A model generated the notes under the pieces. The model was not told the DNA's origin and did no database searches. It saw nothing but the letters and a program-made list of their open reading frames with translations. Below are positions 45,854 through 58,521 of a DNA stretch of 64,000 nt, in pieces. Source of the DNA: Gnomoniopsis sp. IMI 355080. Taxonomy: Eukaryota > Ascomycota > Sordariomycetes > Diaporthales > Gnomoniaceae. Each line of letters begins with the position of its first letter. Position 1 is the first letter of the stretch. The position numbers and the translations under genes were made by a program. The DNA is taken from assembly GCA_027946555.1 (NCBI GenBank), contig JAPEVC010000071.1, positions 88,837 to 152,836 of the forward strand. The letters run 5' to 3'.

Positions 45854-46855
45854 GGAAGCAATTGTCGTCCCTCTTCAATATTCCTCTCATACTATATATG
45901 CGAAAGAGGACATTGAGGTTCGGTTCTACAGTCTGAGTATGAAAAGTCATTACGTAAGTTGTTGCGGATTTACGGAATTGGGTTCTCGTCCGCTTGTACC
46001 GTGAGACTATATGGATACCCTGTAATGTAATGATTCTAATGGTTCTGTACAATTTCGCGTACAAAAAGAGGTATTGTCGGAATCGCGAACAAGCCGTCGT
46101 ATTGCGAACAGCGTTGCGTCCTTGAGACTTGTTTGGTTTTGCTGCTGGAAGTATGCCACGTGGGGCGGGATTAGCACACAGCAAGGTTACATGAGACGTG
46201 AACATTGACAACAAATTCGCAGTGGATAAGCTATGCAGACGTAACAGCGTGGACCCTCCTTACATGCTTCCCTAGTACGACGTTTTCCAAAACACCCGAC
46301 GCCTTGACCAATGCAAGCAAGTGTGTGGGCAACATGCCCGGCCTCGGAACACCGACATCGTGGCCAAATTGGCTCCCACGCTTGCATCGTAGGTAGCTCT
46401 GCTGACCTTCGAACCTCTGCACGCAACAGTCTCATTCTGTGTGACATTCACCTTTTCTGTCTGCCTGGCAGAATGACAGTGGCCAAACATTTGACACCCT
46501 GTCCACTCGCCATCCCAGTAAGGAGTTGCCCTGAACTTCTCACTGACCATGCGCTTGTATTCGTCGCGTCGAGTGGATGTGCTAGATCTCGTATATATCT
46601 GCCGGTCGTCTCTGCTCCTTTGTAGCCACCCTGCAAAATTAATATCATAGAGCCCATGCAGGTTCGAAGAAGGGCTCGTAGCTCATGCAAGGATGGTCGG
46701 CAAGCTGGTCGTCTGTTCTGAGATTTGGGTATCCGTAATGTACTATTACCGCAACCGCTACTGCTTCCTTGAAAGAATGCTCGCCAAAACTCCCCGCCCC
46801 CCCCGCAAACCACCAACGCCGCTTCTCCAACAAAGATTTCGTCACCTACTCATTG
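45854..46855. other. Intergenic region
   Basis: About 1 kb between APT1 and the 3' end of the Pho85-like kinase gene, both on minus. ORFs over 90 codons here have no recognisable features. Confidence 0.4.
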
Positions 46856-47923
46856 CTAGTAATTTGGGTATCCTTGGGCCTGTGGATGGTAGTTCTGCGA
46901 CGGCACGGACTGTGGATAGGCCATGTTCTGCTGGGTCTGGTGTGCTTGGGCAGCCTGCTGGGCCCTTATAGGGTCGAACCAACGGTGCTCGAGGGCCTTA
47001 TCAGCGCTGATGCGCAGCTCCGGTCGCACTTGCAGCATCTTCTGCAACACGTCGATGCCGTCCGGGTCGATCATTGGCAAGATCTGACGTAGGTCTTGGG
47101 TAGCGTACATCTGGAAATTCTGCTTGTACTCGGGGAATTGCGAGATGCCAGGCCAGGTGCGCTCGGTGGGTGTGCCCATTATGCGGAAGATACGGGTGAT
47201 TTGATCTTCGTTGGTAGTACCGGGGAAGAGGGGTCGGCCCGTGTACATCTCGGCCATGATGCAGCCCGCAGACCAGATATCGATGCTCGTATTATACGTC
47301 CGGCTTCCCAATAACACATCCGGGGCGCGGTACCATAAGGTAACAACCTCGTTAGAGAAGGTGTTGACGGGGATGCCAAAGGCTCGTGCCAAACCGAAAT
47401 CACCCAGCTTCAGCTTTCCCAAGTGATTAATCAGGAGATTTTGAGGCTTGAGGTCCCGGTGCAGCACTTTATTCTTGTGGCAGAAATCGATCCCCTTCAG
47501 CAGCTGATACATGAACGATCTGATGAGGTCAGGGCGCAGGGCACCGCGGTCGCCGTGATTGTCCATGTACTTCTTCAGATCGCCGTCCATGAAGTCAAAG
47601 ACTAGCATGAGCTTGTTCTCAGTGTGAATAACATCGTGCAGGCCAACAATGTTCTCGTGCTTGAGCTCTTTCATGAGTGAGATCTCGCGGATGGCGGTAG
47701 AGGGCGTGCCTTCTTCGGAGTCGAGGTGGATTTCCTTGAGCGCGACAAGCTCGCCGGTTTGCCTGTTGCGGCCCTTGAATACCTGCGAAGCAATAACACA
47801 TTAGCAAGTTGGCTGTGGGCCGAGTGATTATTTTGGGAAGGAGAGGGCACCCACTGTGGCGTACGTTCCCTCTCCCAGCTTTTCCAGCTGCTGGAAGGAA
47901 GACAGATGGCGTTTGCCGTCCAT
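46856..47923 (-). CDS. PHO85: Pho85-type cyclin-dependent kinase
   Basis: Exons 47923-47855 and 47782-46856 give 331 aa. The kinase controls phosphate response, polarity and cell-cycle steps with various Pcl cyclins. Landmarks: GEGTYAT with the Gly-rich loop split by the intron (T|VFKGRN); VALKEI lysine; PSTAIRE cyclin-binding helix (variant of PSTAIRE); HRDLKPQNLL; DFGLARAFG; T-loop VNTFSNEVVTLWYRAPD; and the C-lobe WPGISQFPEYKQ. In Pho85 the T-loop does not need phosphorylation. A Gln/Tyr/Pro-rich tail of about 40 residues follows the kinase domain. The first intron sits within the nucleotide-binding loop. The intron/exon structure and sequence are typical of filamentous ascomycete PhoA/Pho85. 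Confidence 0.95.
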
Positions 47924-48856
47924 GTTGGCAACGATTGTTCGCGATGTGAACTCGGTGAGGTTCGCTTAGCTGAAAACGAAATCGGGGTCGAGAAAGTTGT
48001 TTTTGAGTCGAACAGTATGCTGCCTGAGGTCGCTAGGATGAGCAGTAGAGATCTGTATCCAGTGAAATGAAGTGGTGGACGGTTGCAGAAGCTGCAGGGT
48101 TGAATAGTGAGCTGTAAAGTTGATATGGTTTGTTTGGGAAAGGTTGGGCTGTCGTCAGAGCCGCTTGAGGCTGCAGTGCAGCGCTTCTATTCTTGGGGCG
48201 GGCATCCCTGTCCTTGCCCCCTGCTTCGGCCTGGGCCCTTGGCTCTCTCACGTACAACTCAATGCTGACTAACTAACATACCACCGACATCGCGATCGGT
48301 CCATGGTGTGTTGAAAACCGAAAGGATCACTAGGTCAGCGACGTTGAAACGTACCTGCTGACCAGGCTGATACAAGCCTGCGGCCTGCAAGGTCTGCAAT
48401 ACTTGGGCCAAAATAACCGGAGGCGTCAGACCAAGTAAAACCCTGCACTGAGTGAGTCACAACATCCACACAATTATGTGTTCAAGTCAATATGGGTATC
48501 GCATTTGATGAGAAACCTGAAAGTCAGCCTATCGATCGAACCCCACGATCCGGTGCAATAGACTGCATGCAATGTACCCCATTCCAGATCCAGATCAGAA
48601 CGCCGCAGAAGATGCAGTGCTTCACAGACCCCGTGAAAAATGCAAATCCAGTTTCTCACCCCCAGTGACCGTAAATACTTGATTGCAGCATCACATCAAA
48701 TGTCCGAACCGAATACTTGCAAACATTTCCACCCATCCTTCCACGCATGTTTCGATTTCGGAATAGCAGAATTTTCCATCTCGTTGGTGGTGTGCTGCAG
48801 GTGAAATACTAAAAAGAAGTTGACTCGATTGTCACCCAAGAGGGCCGGACGGCAAC
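47924..48856. promoter_or_regulatory. Promoter region of the Pho85-like gene
   Basis: About 930 bp upstream of the kinase start. No supported ORF. GC-rich stretches around 48150-48250 include CTTGGGGCGGG. Confidence 0.4.
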
Positions 48857-51011
48857 TCAGTCGCCGCCCTTCTTGCCGCCCTTACCGATTTTGTCGCCGT
48901 TATCTTTCTGGGTCTCGCCGTCGCTATCGTATGTGATGCCCTGAGACTTCTCCCACATCATACGCTCGGCGAAACTACCGCTAGCGAATCCGCCCGAGGC
49001 TGTGGTAGGACTCATCAGGCTTGCCTGGTAACTCTTAATGTTGGAGGCATCGGGGCCCTGCAATGTGTGTCAGAAAATGGTTCTAAGACATGCTTCGGCA
49101 AAAGACAAGTTCATATTGTATTAGACCTGTTAGGGAACGAGGGATCGCGTCCGGGTCACTCACACTGCGTCCGTTGACACTACCGACGAAGAATGGCACT
49201 TCCGCGTCCGACTTCTCTAGCTTCTCCAGCAGCATCTTATCCTTGACAACGCCAGGGGTCACGGGCCGTCCGCCGAAGGAGCCGATCGATGTGCTAAGTG
49301 GCCGGTTGCCTTCGGGCTTGCGCGGGACCTTCTTAGGGACCTTGTACTCAGGCGTGACGGCTCGGGCCTTGGCGTTGATGTCGATGGGTGGCGAGCAGGG
49401 AAGAACGTTCTCAGAGTCCCTGGCCTGTTCGGTAGGGGCAACAGAGGGCTTGCTCTCCTGCTCCAGGTCGTCATCGTGGAAGTCAGGTAGATACTTCTCG
49501 GACTCCTTACGGACTGCCTTCCTGGATTCGCGACCCTGCTCCTCATCGTCTTCGAACTCGAAGAATTCGTTCTCATCCTCTTCATAGGCGTGTGGCTTCG
49601 ACGACAGATTCTTGGGCTCCTGGTCGGACTTGTCCGCAGTGTTGGACGTCTTCACTCCATCATTTTTTACGGTCGCCGTGGCGTGGTCTGGCACAACGGA
49701 TTTGATGGGAATAGGCGTTGCGACAGTGGCCTCGGGTTGATTTTGAGCGGCGGACTTGCGAGAGGCGGCCTTCGATGAGACTGGCAGTGACATCTTCTTC
49801 GAAAGTCCCTTCTTGGACACCATGAAGAGAGTAGCTTCGTCATCCGAGTCGTCCTCGTCATCCATGTCGACCTCCTCCTCGGTGCGCTCGGGCTGATTGA
49901 ATCCAGCTGAATCGTCTTCCTTGGTCTGGCTCTTTACATAAGCCTCCTCTTTGGGCAGATCGAAGGCCTTATTGAGAGTCATGTTGTCTTCCTGTGTAGC
50001 GGTTTGCGATGATGAGTTGTTATCCGTGTTTCTGCGAAGCTGCTGCGCGTCCGATGATTCCGAAGTACCCTCAGTGTTTACGATAGTCCAGATGGTCCCT
50101 TCATCCAATGGCGCCTTGGATAATGCACGCAGAGCTTGCGTTGACGACACCTTCTTGGGCGGTTGGTCCTGATCTTCTTCGCCTTCGACGTCTCCTAATG
50201 AGGTCGTGTAAGACTTTTGCGCGGGAGTGGACTGCTCTCTTACGTCGTTGGTCTCGGGGAGCGCGTTGTCAACGGTTTGAGGTGAAGATGAGGGCAAGAC
50301 TTCCTGGCCCTGAAAATCAAAACGCACACGCCGCAGGTCTCGTGGGCTGTCTGGTGGTTTTGACGAGCCTGATGACCGCCTGAGAGCGCTCTTCCGAGTC
50401 TTTGTACTGCTGGTGTCGCTCACGACTGAGTCTATTGACGTGTTGGTAGCACGGCGCAACGGACTTGGTCTGCCTCGGCGGTGAGAATTGTCTGCGCCTT
50501 GGGCGTTTGTGACTGAGAGGTGACGATCGGCAGTGGCTGCCTCTGCAGTGGCAGGCGAGGTGGGAGGCGAGTGAAGCGGTCTGTCCACTTTCTCCAGGAG
50601 GGGCAAGTAGGTGGGGGTGAAAAGGCCTTGGAATTCCAGCTCCCGCTCATGGGGCCCACGTTGCTGGGTTGGTATTGCTGCGTCCCTGAGGCTTATGGAA
50701 GTGTGTGGGAGGATTGGAGGAGGTGAACCCCGGAGGCGCTGATTTGTATCCTCGAGGTTGACAGGTGTATGTGAGGGAGTTGAGTTGAGTGAGTCTGGCG
50801 GGTACAGAGAAGGGAAGTTCTTGAGCGAGTCTGAGATGGCTTGTGACACTTGATATGCCACATTGTCGGGAACATTCCTGAGCAGCTCCTCGGAGTGCCT
50901 GGTGAACTCAGCGGCCATATCCAGGCGATATGCAGCTACCTTGCTGTCAAGATCGGCGAGCTTGGAGGTGAGCTCAGATACCAGCTCTGTTGTGTCCTGG
51001 AGGTTGGCCAT
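48857..51011 (-). CDS. Long acidic, disordered protein of unknown function
   Basis: Exons 51011-49164 and 49057-48857 (106-bp intron, phase 0) give 682 aa. No family is recognised with confidence. The N-terminal 70 residues form a likely coiled coil (LVSELTSKLADLDSKVAAYRLDMAAEFTRHSEELL). Residues 70-560 are Ser/Pro/Thr- and Asp/Glu-rich, with very acidic runs (EEEVDMDDEDDSDDEAT and EDENEFFEFEDDEEQ) and an LRRVRFDFQGQEVLP segment reminiscent of an RVxF phosphatase-1 docking motif. The C-terminal 100 residues look more conserved (GSFGGRPVTPGVVKDKMLLEKLEKSDAEVPFFVG, then FAERMMWEKSQGI). The start at 51011 is the ATG after a Kozak-like context. Confidence 0.75.
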
Positions 51012-54000
51012 GGCTGCGGTGTGGGAGCGATGCCGGCGATGTCGGCGCAATGCAAACTCAATTGAAAAGGTGACGCCGACAGTATGATCCCCCCCTGGCC
51101 AGCAAAGCGCCTGCGACCTATAACCAATGAGCAACTAAGGATGTATAATTCTGGCCATAATAATTGTTCCTCCTCTTCGTGCTGCCCCACATCCAGATTG
51201 GTGATGTTGTGAGAATGGTTGGGGTGTGGTTGTGGGAGAAAGGGAATTGAACTGCTAGATCACCAGAAGTCGGCGAGTAAGATGGTGTGGTGGGATGGCC
51301 TTGCCCAAAGTGGGCCTGGCGCTGCCACCTGCAAGCAATCTAGTGTCTGTGGGTCAGCCGGCGACAGGGATGTGCGGTGGAGATGCTTGCAGAACGTGCC
51401 CGAGTTGTCATTTCCTTTGTCAACCTCAGTCTCTGCCATGCCCGCCCACGATATTGCTTGCCATTGCACTAATGCATCCTTTGCCTTGCTATACCAATCA
51501 ATCGAAACCTCATATGCCTCTATCAAAAATAACAATCCTGCCAAGTCTGTCACCAGGATCCAGGAAGTTGCAGGTCGACATATTATCAACTTTCAGCCTC
51601 CTTAGGACCTTAGGTAGGTACTGTTCTCATGGAAGTCCAATACTACTTAGGCAGGTATGAGAGCCTGTGCTCAAGTGCTCCTCCACACCTTGACTAAAAT
51701 CCCACTCCAGCTCAAAAATCCTACAAAAGCGATAATCCAGGCTATCTACAATAATCCACAGATGCTTCCTATCACTTTCACTCACTTGCCCTCAAGAACT
51801 CTTGCAGTGGTATTTGAGAGACACAAATGCTATCTTGCAGTAGGAGGCACCTCAGTACCATACTCAGCCAAGCTCATATACAAGTACTATAGATATGAAT
51901 GATTCCTTGTTCAAGAATCTTGCACTTGCTTTTTTGGCTACGACGCTATCTATTTTTATTTTTGCTGCTAGTCAAGCGCTGCCACCAGGCGTTGTCCTGG
52001 TTTCATTACTACCAATCCTCGCAGCCACCCCTAACAGCCAAACTTCCGTACCATCATCTAAGGTCCCATGGAAGTGTTCGAACCGATTAGACATTCAAGA
52101 TTGGCCCTGTTCTTGATCTCTGCTCCCCAAAGAAGGTAGAATGTCTCCGTTTGCATTACATAGTACAAAACCTGTGTGTTTACCTAATGCTCGGCATGTT
52201 CATCTTGGCCGGCACTCTGCGCACGCCGTACACACCGTCGTACACACGTCCAATCTTGTTTCTTCACCCAACGGCGTATCAAACGAACTGGTGAACCAAT
52301 ATCACTTCACACAAAAAACCGACGTCTTCTCTGTGCCTATACTCGCTGTTGATAGATGAGCGGTTTCGGAATTCATTCAGGTCAGCAGGACAAGTCACTC
52401 GAGTCAGCTTATCCGGACAGTTAACCCCCGCGCTCTTATCGAAGGGTCATCCCGAGATTGTGGTCGCGGGGTTCTGAACCACTATGATCGAGGCATAAAA
52501 CATCGGCGAAAGGCTTTGTTGTCATGACTGAGTCGTCTTGTTGCGGAATGCAATGACTATTCATGGTAGCTGGTAGGATCCATGCATGTCAACGAAGACC
52601 GATTGCTACCAAGGCCGCCTAGGTCAAAGCCCTAAATAGCAAACCTCGCTGTTGCCGAGCAGGTATGCTGTCGCGCCTGGAGCCTCGATCGACATCCGTG
52701 TGGACGACTCGCCCTGGTATTCCCTAGTTTCAACGTCAACCGAAAGAGCGAGGCGTTGCTATGCCCTACTCCCAAAGTCTACATCCACGGATCGTTCTTC
52801 TCCCAAGGTCTGGCTCGTTCCGGCTCTCTTGATAGCACTCTGAGGTCGTCAGCATGATTGGCTTCAAGGTCTTGAAGCGTAGTCTCAATGGAGGAGTTGT
52901 TTTACCCATTGATTGCTGTGCCCGTTGTGTTGAGGAGAGGCCAGATGCTCTGTCACTGGATTCAAAGCGAGCATCCTGTGTGAGCCTATTTCCGCCTCGA
53001 AACTCTCGTGGATGAGCGAATCCCGCCAGAGGTCTTCTAAAGAGAAGCTGGTTAACACTCGATCATCAGACATCACACAGAAGACGGACTGTCTGAAGGA
53101 TAGATCTATCAAAGACCGCGAAGAGGTGCTGGCACATCAACAAGATCAGACAAGCAAATCAGTACCTCGACCGGCAGGAGAATATGCACATTTCCTGCAA
53201 GAGTTCATGACTTTCTTCAACATACTCTTTTTGAGCTTGTCTGCATTCAGCATTTGTCGTTGAGAAATTCTGGTGTTTGAAGATGCTGACCTTGCTGATC
53301 TGCTCTGCGAATTCAGATAGTAGTCTTTGAAGGAGTCTCTATAAGGAAAGTCCTGTCTTTGAGGACCAGGTATGTGTCCTCCATGTTGATGCTTTCCAGC
53401 AGCATTCCGGGCGACTCTGGCTCAAGTCAATCAACTCGGATTGCAAGTCTGGCTTGCCAACTCCCGCTTTTCAGCAACTTCAAATCAGTTTTGCAAAGCT
53501 GAGCTGCTTGAGTTGCTTGCGTGAGTTGTCAACCCCGGAGCAGGGTTTCTGATGTTTCATTTTATATGTACGTTGCCGATTGTGACCCAGTTTTTGGTGG
53601 ATTCTATAAGTATTTGGTGCGTAAGTGCTTGAAGGTGCTTGACCAGGTATTCAAGCTCCAATTAGCATAGATCTGCACCCAAAAGTGACATGTTGAAAGC
53701 GAATACCTAGGTAGGCCTGGCCACATACTTATATGAATAAACTCATCTAAACCCCTTGTTTCTTGAGGTCTATGATCATTTCTAGTGATCTGATCTTCTT
53801 TGTGGGTCAGGTATATCTGTTACTCAATTTTTGCTGCTTTAATGCTTAGAGGACTTGTTGTAGAGGGGCTGGCTGGCTAGCCTATATAAGAAATAAAGCG
53901 GAAAGAGCTTCTCAAAATGAATATCTAGCCTTCCTAAATAGGAATTCCTACAGTTGAGAACTCACTCAACTTGAACAACTCAGATTGCTCAGGGAGGCCC

Positions 54001-54988
54001 AAGTCAAGCAGCTCACCCTTTTTGGGGCAATCCTGCTCATATGTCCTGAGTTGAGTTGCTTGAGTTGTCTGGAACAATGCTCTCCAGTCTGGCATAGCAA
54101 CGAATGCTTTCCACAGCGTTTTCCACAGCATTACATCACATTTGTGTGGATATCCGATGGTGTCTTTCAGCTCGTCTGACATTGTCTTACAAGTTGTTGC
54201 CGGTCACCAGCAATAAATTCTTAAATTAGCATCCTTCTTGCAAAAATCTCCACTCTTTCCCAACTGTACCTACCGAGTTGACTTTCCAACTACGAGACTT
54301 GGAATTGTCCTTCCATACCATTCGCATCTGCCTTTCAAATCCCGTTTCGTTCATTAACTCAGCTCCACGCCCTTTCGGAAACTTCACCTTGACGTTTCCA
54401 ATTCAACTCTCGTCTGCACCTCAGGAAGGGCCAAGGCAGTGGATTTTCCCATCTTGATTCTCTCACCTGGGCTGTTTTTCTTTATTCTGACATTCAGACA
54501 TTCTGCAAATCTTAAGACTTCTTCAAGAAGGGACTGGAGTACGAATTTGCTTACATTGGGTCATTCTCTGTGACGTTTGAGCACCCCACCTCTCCTATCT
54601 CTGTCCCCATCACCCTCGCCTCACTTTCCCTAGGTCTTTCACTCCGGAATCACCCTCTACTTGAAGCAATTCAGCAACTCTCATTCTCTTCTCGTATGCT
54701 ACTCAAGTCGTTACCTTTCCTTCTTCCTTCCATTTATCCAATATCAGAGAGTGTATCGATTTGCTCTCCAGCCATCCCAGCTTCAGCAATTGACAAGCGT
54801 GGACTGACTTGAACGCTCAATAGCGTCGGCAAGTAACAAAGACTGAGCTCTTGCTGCTTCTGGTGGATTCCATTGCTGTCATCTTCTGCCAAAAGCGCCC
54901 CTCGACCGAGCAGCGAGCATTTCGCTCCCAAGAACCAACGGCGAAGACGCATCCTGCCTGGCTGTCGTCTCTCAGACCACGCACAAAC
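51012..54988. other. Gene-poor, AT-richer tract with possible repeat relics
   Basis: About 4 kb with no supported gene. From about 51600 to 54250 the base composition is more AT-rich than the rest and ORFs are short. There are ACCTAGGTA-type palindromes (exact TACCTAGGTA at 53704-53713) and AACTCAA/TTGAGTT-rich inverted patches near 53410-53540 and 53940-54075. From about 54300 to 54840 the plus strand turns CT-rich, which probably marks the promoter and leader of the downstream GTPase gene. The tract could be a degraded transposon or subtelomere-like spacer. No transposase domain is recognisable. Confidence 0.5.
53704..53713. repeat. TACCTAGGTA palindrome
   Basis: An exact 10-bp palindrome in the gene-poor tract. 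Related ACCTAGGTA or TAGGTAGGTA forms occur near 41738, 51612 and 29850. Such motifs are common in some ascomycete intergenic regions; their role here is unknown. Confidence 0.4.
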
Positions 54989-57900
54989 ATGGATACTACC
55001 GCACAACATGTAGCCATAAAGGCAGAGCAGCCTTCAGATGAATTCAGGGCTGTTCACCTTCTACACGAACCAAAGGAGGTCACGCTTGACTCGGTGCGTG
55101 AGCTTGCCAATACCAGGGATGTTGCCAAGCTGAAAGTTGGCGACTCCATGGCTCGCAAAATCCTCGCCGAGCTTTGCGACTCCATGGCTGATGCCACACG
55201 GCAAGGGGATCAGCGTGATTGGCTGCGCAAAATCGACAAACTCACGGCTACTTCTACTACTGCGTCTCGAACGACCGTCGCTATCGTTGGCCAAACAGGT
55301 GCAGGCAAGTCCTCTCTGATCAATGCACTGCTTGACGAAGAGGAGCTGCTTCCTACCAACGGAGTGCGAGCTTGCACAGCAGTGGCATCAGAGATCGTCT
55401 GGAATGAGGTCGACGACCCTCAAAAAGCTTACCGCGCAGAAATTCAGTTCCGCTCCATACAGGAATGGGACAAAGAGCTCAACAATCTCTTTGAGGATAT
55501 TATGGAGGATACTGCTGCGGGAAACGAGGATCAGCCGAGCTGGAGAGACCCTACCAGCGACGCTGGAATCGCCTACGCAAAGATTCGAGCCGTTTACCCC
55601 GAGTTGACTCATTCCCTCCTGCTCAAAAGCAAGCCTGAGCGCCTCTTGAAGGACCCCCGAGTCTCCCAAGTCTTAGGGACTACGAAGAAGATTGCTTTCT
55701 CGACAGCCGCTGAGCTGGCTGCCGAGCTTGCAAAATACCTCGACAGCGTGGACAAGGATACCGACACAGGTCCAAAGGAGAACACGGGAGCCCTCGCCCT
55801 TTGGCCGCTGATCAAGGTTGCTCGCATCTATTGCAGAAGCTCAATTCTCTCGGGAGGCGTTGTCCTTGTCGACCTACCGGGTACAGTGGACATGAACGCT
55901 GCAAGAAATGCTATCGCGGTGGATTACTTGGCACAGTCTAATGCTGTCTTCGTCATCGCGCCAATCAAGAGAGCGGTCGATGACAAGAGCGCAAAGGAGC
56001 TTATGGGGAAGGCCTTCAAGCTTCAGCTGCTTATGGATGGCAACTATTCCAATGTTACATTTATCTGCAGCTCTTGCGATGATATCAACATTAAGGAGTC
56101 AATCAAGTCCCTGGATAAGAATGGTCGCATCAAGCATGCGATCGCGCGGCGCCGAGCGCTTGAGAAGCTTGTGGAGGATAAGCGAGTTGAAGTTCACCAA
56201 CTGGAGCAGCAAATTCAGAATCTCGTACCGTGGTGTGAATTCTTGCAGAAGGAATTCAAAGTGTGGAGAAGACATAACAAGAACATCGCCAAGGGAAGAC
56301 CGGTCTTCGTTCCTCGCGTGCCGTCCAAGCGCAAGCAAATGGCGGAGGATGCGCATAATGATCGTGGAAATTCCGACTCTGACAGCGATGATGACGAACA
56401 GGTCACAGCGGAACAGGTGAAGTCGAAGCTAGACTCACTTGGTGAGCAGCTGCGAACCAGCTCCGCTGAATGCGCCGACGCAGAAGATCGATGCGCGACC
56501 GCCCAGGCTGAGCTGGCTAAGCTGAGGAATGAACAGCTCAAACCTGAGCTAGACATCGCAAGACTATGTATTCAGGTCAGTTTCCTATTGAATCTGAGAT
56601 CATCGCAATGGAACACAGGCTGCGTCCGAACGGAGATACTCATCAGATAATAGAAGCGCAATTCCGAATGCAAGAAAGCCATCCAAGCTGACTTTGCCAA
56701 CGGAGTGAAGGAGTAAGTGGATGACCACGCATAACTTGCATGTTACTAACAAAGATAGGATCGACGAAGCTGGCAAGGACTATTCTAATGTGAACATCGC
56801 CCTTTCGAACAAGCGCGATTATGAACTAGTTGCCCGGTCTCTTCCTGTCTTCAGTATTAGCAGCAAAGCTTATCAGCAACTGGACAAAGGACTCGACCAC
56901 TGCGACGATCCGGTCCCAGGCTTCATTAACACGGAAGATACTGGGATACCAGCTTTGCAGACACACACCAAGGCGCTGACTATGGAAGATCAGATTCAAA
57001 AGTACAAGTATTTCTTGACTGATTTCCTGACGCTGCTATCGTCGCTTGTTGTAGTCACCGCAGCCTGCTCTCAGCTAGACGCTCTTGCTATTGGACCGAA
57101 ACCTTCGGAGCTGACACAGCAACAGAAAGATGTTGAGCTTCAGAATCTGAAGACACAAATCGATGAGCTTTCGCAGGTATAGTCGAGATCTTTTCGCATT
57201 TTCCGTTGATAACTTCTCTAATACATCAGCAGCGATCGACGGAAGACGTTTGGAGTATCACGTACCAATTGCGGCAGCAATCGCGCCAGAAACTAAGCTG
57301 GAAAAATTCGCAAGCAGTCAAAGCTGGTGCTTCAAAAGCTCCCGCCATCATCGCGCGCTGGTATACACCTGTAGTCAAGGGTGGCTACGGTTTAAGAAGC
57401 GTACGTTACCTTGCGAGTAGATCACTTCCCTGATCTCCCGATTTGTTGAGTCTTGAAACATGAGTGCCAAAGATCCTCAATTCCTAGAGCGCTTGGTTAC
57501 GCATTTGAAATCGGCCCCTATGCTATTTTTTAAGTAATTACTGACTTCCGAGTCTGGCAGAATTCCTTCAAGGCGATCTGCCGCCGGCGTGGCAGCAAAA
57601 CATCATCTCCGAAGGCCCGTGACTTCAACACTGACTTGCTGGATCCATATATGACCCAAATAAGCACATGCTGGGAAGAACTCTTCGGCGACAAGATCCC
57701 TGCCCTTCTGGATCAACTCGTTCCAGCTATGCGCCGGGAGCTTGATAGCTTTCATGAGCAGATGGCTTCTCGTCAAACTCTCAGTCAGTGTCGGCATGCC
57801 TCACTGAGTTTCTTGGGCAAACATCTTGTGGATCACGAGAAGAGCTTTCAACGTGCTATCGACACCTCAATGTCTGAGATTCAAGTCATCCAGCGAGAGG

Positions 57901-58482
57901 CCAGCAGATCTTTCTATCCAAAGATGCAGAACGCAATGGACGATACATATGCCAAGTGTTTCCAATGCTCAGGTAGGAAGGGTCCGTTTGATCAAGAGCA
58001 CTATGTATGCTAACAACACTATAGGTAAAGGTTCTTATCAACGAATGAAGGACATCATGCACTCAGCCTTCCCGGAGGAGGGCGGCGGAAAGGTGTACAA
58101 GGTTATCAGCAAGGCTGCGCTGGAGTCAATTGAAGAGACTTTCGCGAAGATTCAAGAAGATCTTATCGGAGAGGTTTACCAAGCCATCAAGTCAGTATAC
58201 ATATATATATATATCAGCATACTGCATGGGGTGTCTACTGACAATGTTCACAGGGAGCTCCTCTACTTTGACTACCAGCAGGTGATCACCGCGGGTGAGA
58301 TGATGGAGGCCTCCGCCGTTGCTCTCGGAAAATGCCATTCTATCCTAGGTGGAGTTGATGACCGATTCATGTCCATTTTGAACAAAGAGGTTGACTCTCC
58401 GGCAGCGGCACAGGAGCCTAAGCCTGCAGGCCTCCTTGATGTCGCTGCTTCGGTGGTTGCCCAAGACTCCTCAATAACTTAG
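54989..58482 (+). CDS. Large dynamin-superfamily GTPase (SLIP-GC-like), with altered G4 motif
   Basis: Seven exons, 54989-56575, 56654-56712, 56759-57176, 57230-57400, 57561-57972, 58025-58190 and 58254-58482, give 1013 aa. All six introns keep frame; the second has a TACTAAC branch point. The GTPase domain is near the N-terminus: G1 GQTGAGKSS at about residues 101-109, a G2 threonine in GVRACTAV, and G3 DLPG at about 295. The expected G4 (TKxD, often SKTDD in fungal relatives) reads SSCDD at about 361, so the usual lysine is absent. A coiled-coil insert with basic and acidic runs spans about 375-530. The remaining C-terminal half is helical, as in dynamin stalk domains. Vertebrate SLIP-GC is nuclear; fungal homologues are widespread but uncharacterised. 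Membrane remodelling or nucleic-acid-linked defence roles are only guesses. No transmembrane or PH domain is seen. Confidence 0.83.
58198..58214 (+). repeat. (AT)n microsatellite in intron 6 of the GTPase gene
   Basis: A run of alternating AT just inside the intron after 58190. It is likely to be variable between strains. Confidence 0.7.
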
Positions 58483-58521
58483 CCACCGAACGACAGACCC
58501 TAAATACTATTAGGGCTCATA

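Noticed and set aside
46311..46816. Overlapping 90-122 codon ORFs on both strands between APT1 and Pho85
   Set aside because: No conserved-looking segments; consistent with 3' UTR and spacer.
51600..54250. Full transposon in the gene-poor tract
   Set aside because: No transposase, integrase or reverse-transcriptase motif and no convincing terminal repeats were seen; only weak repeat relics remain.
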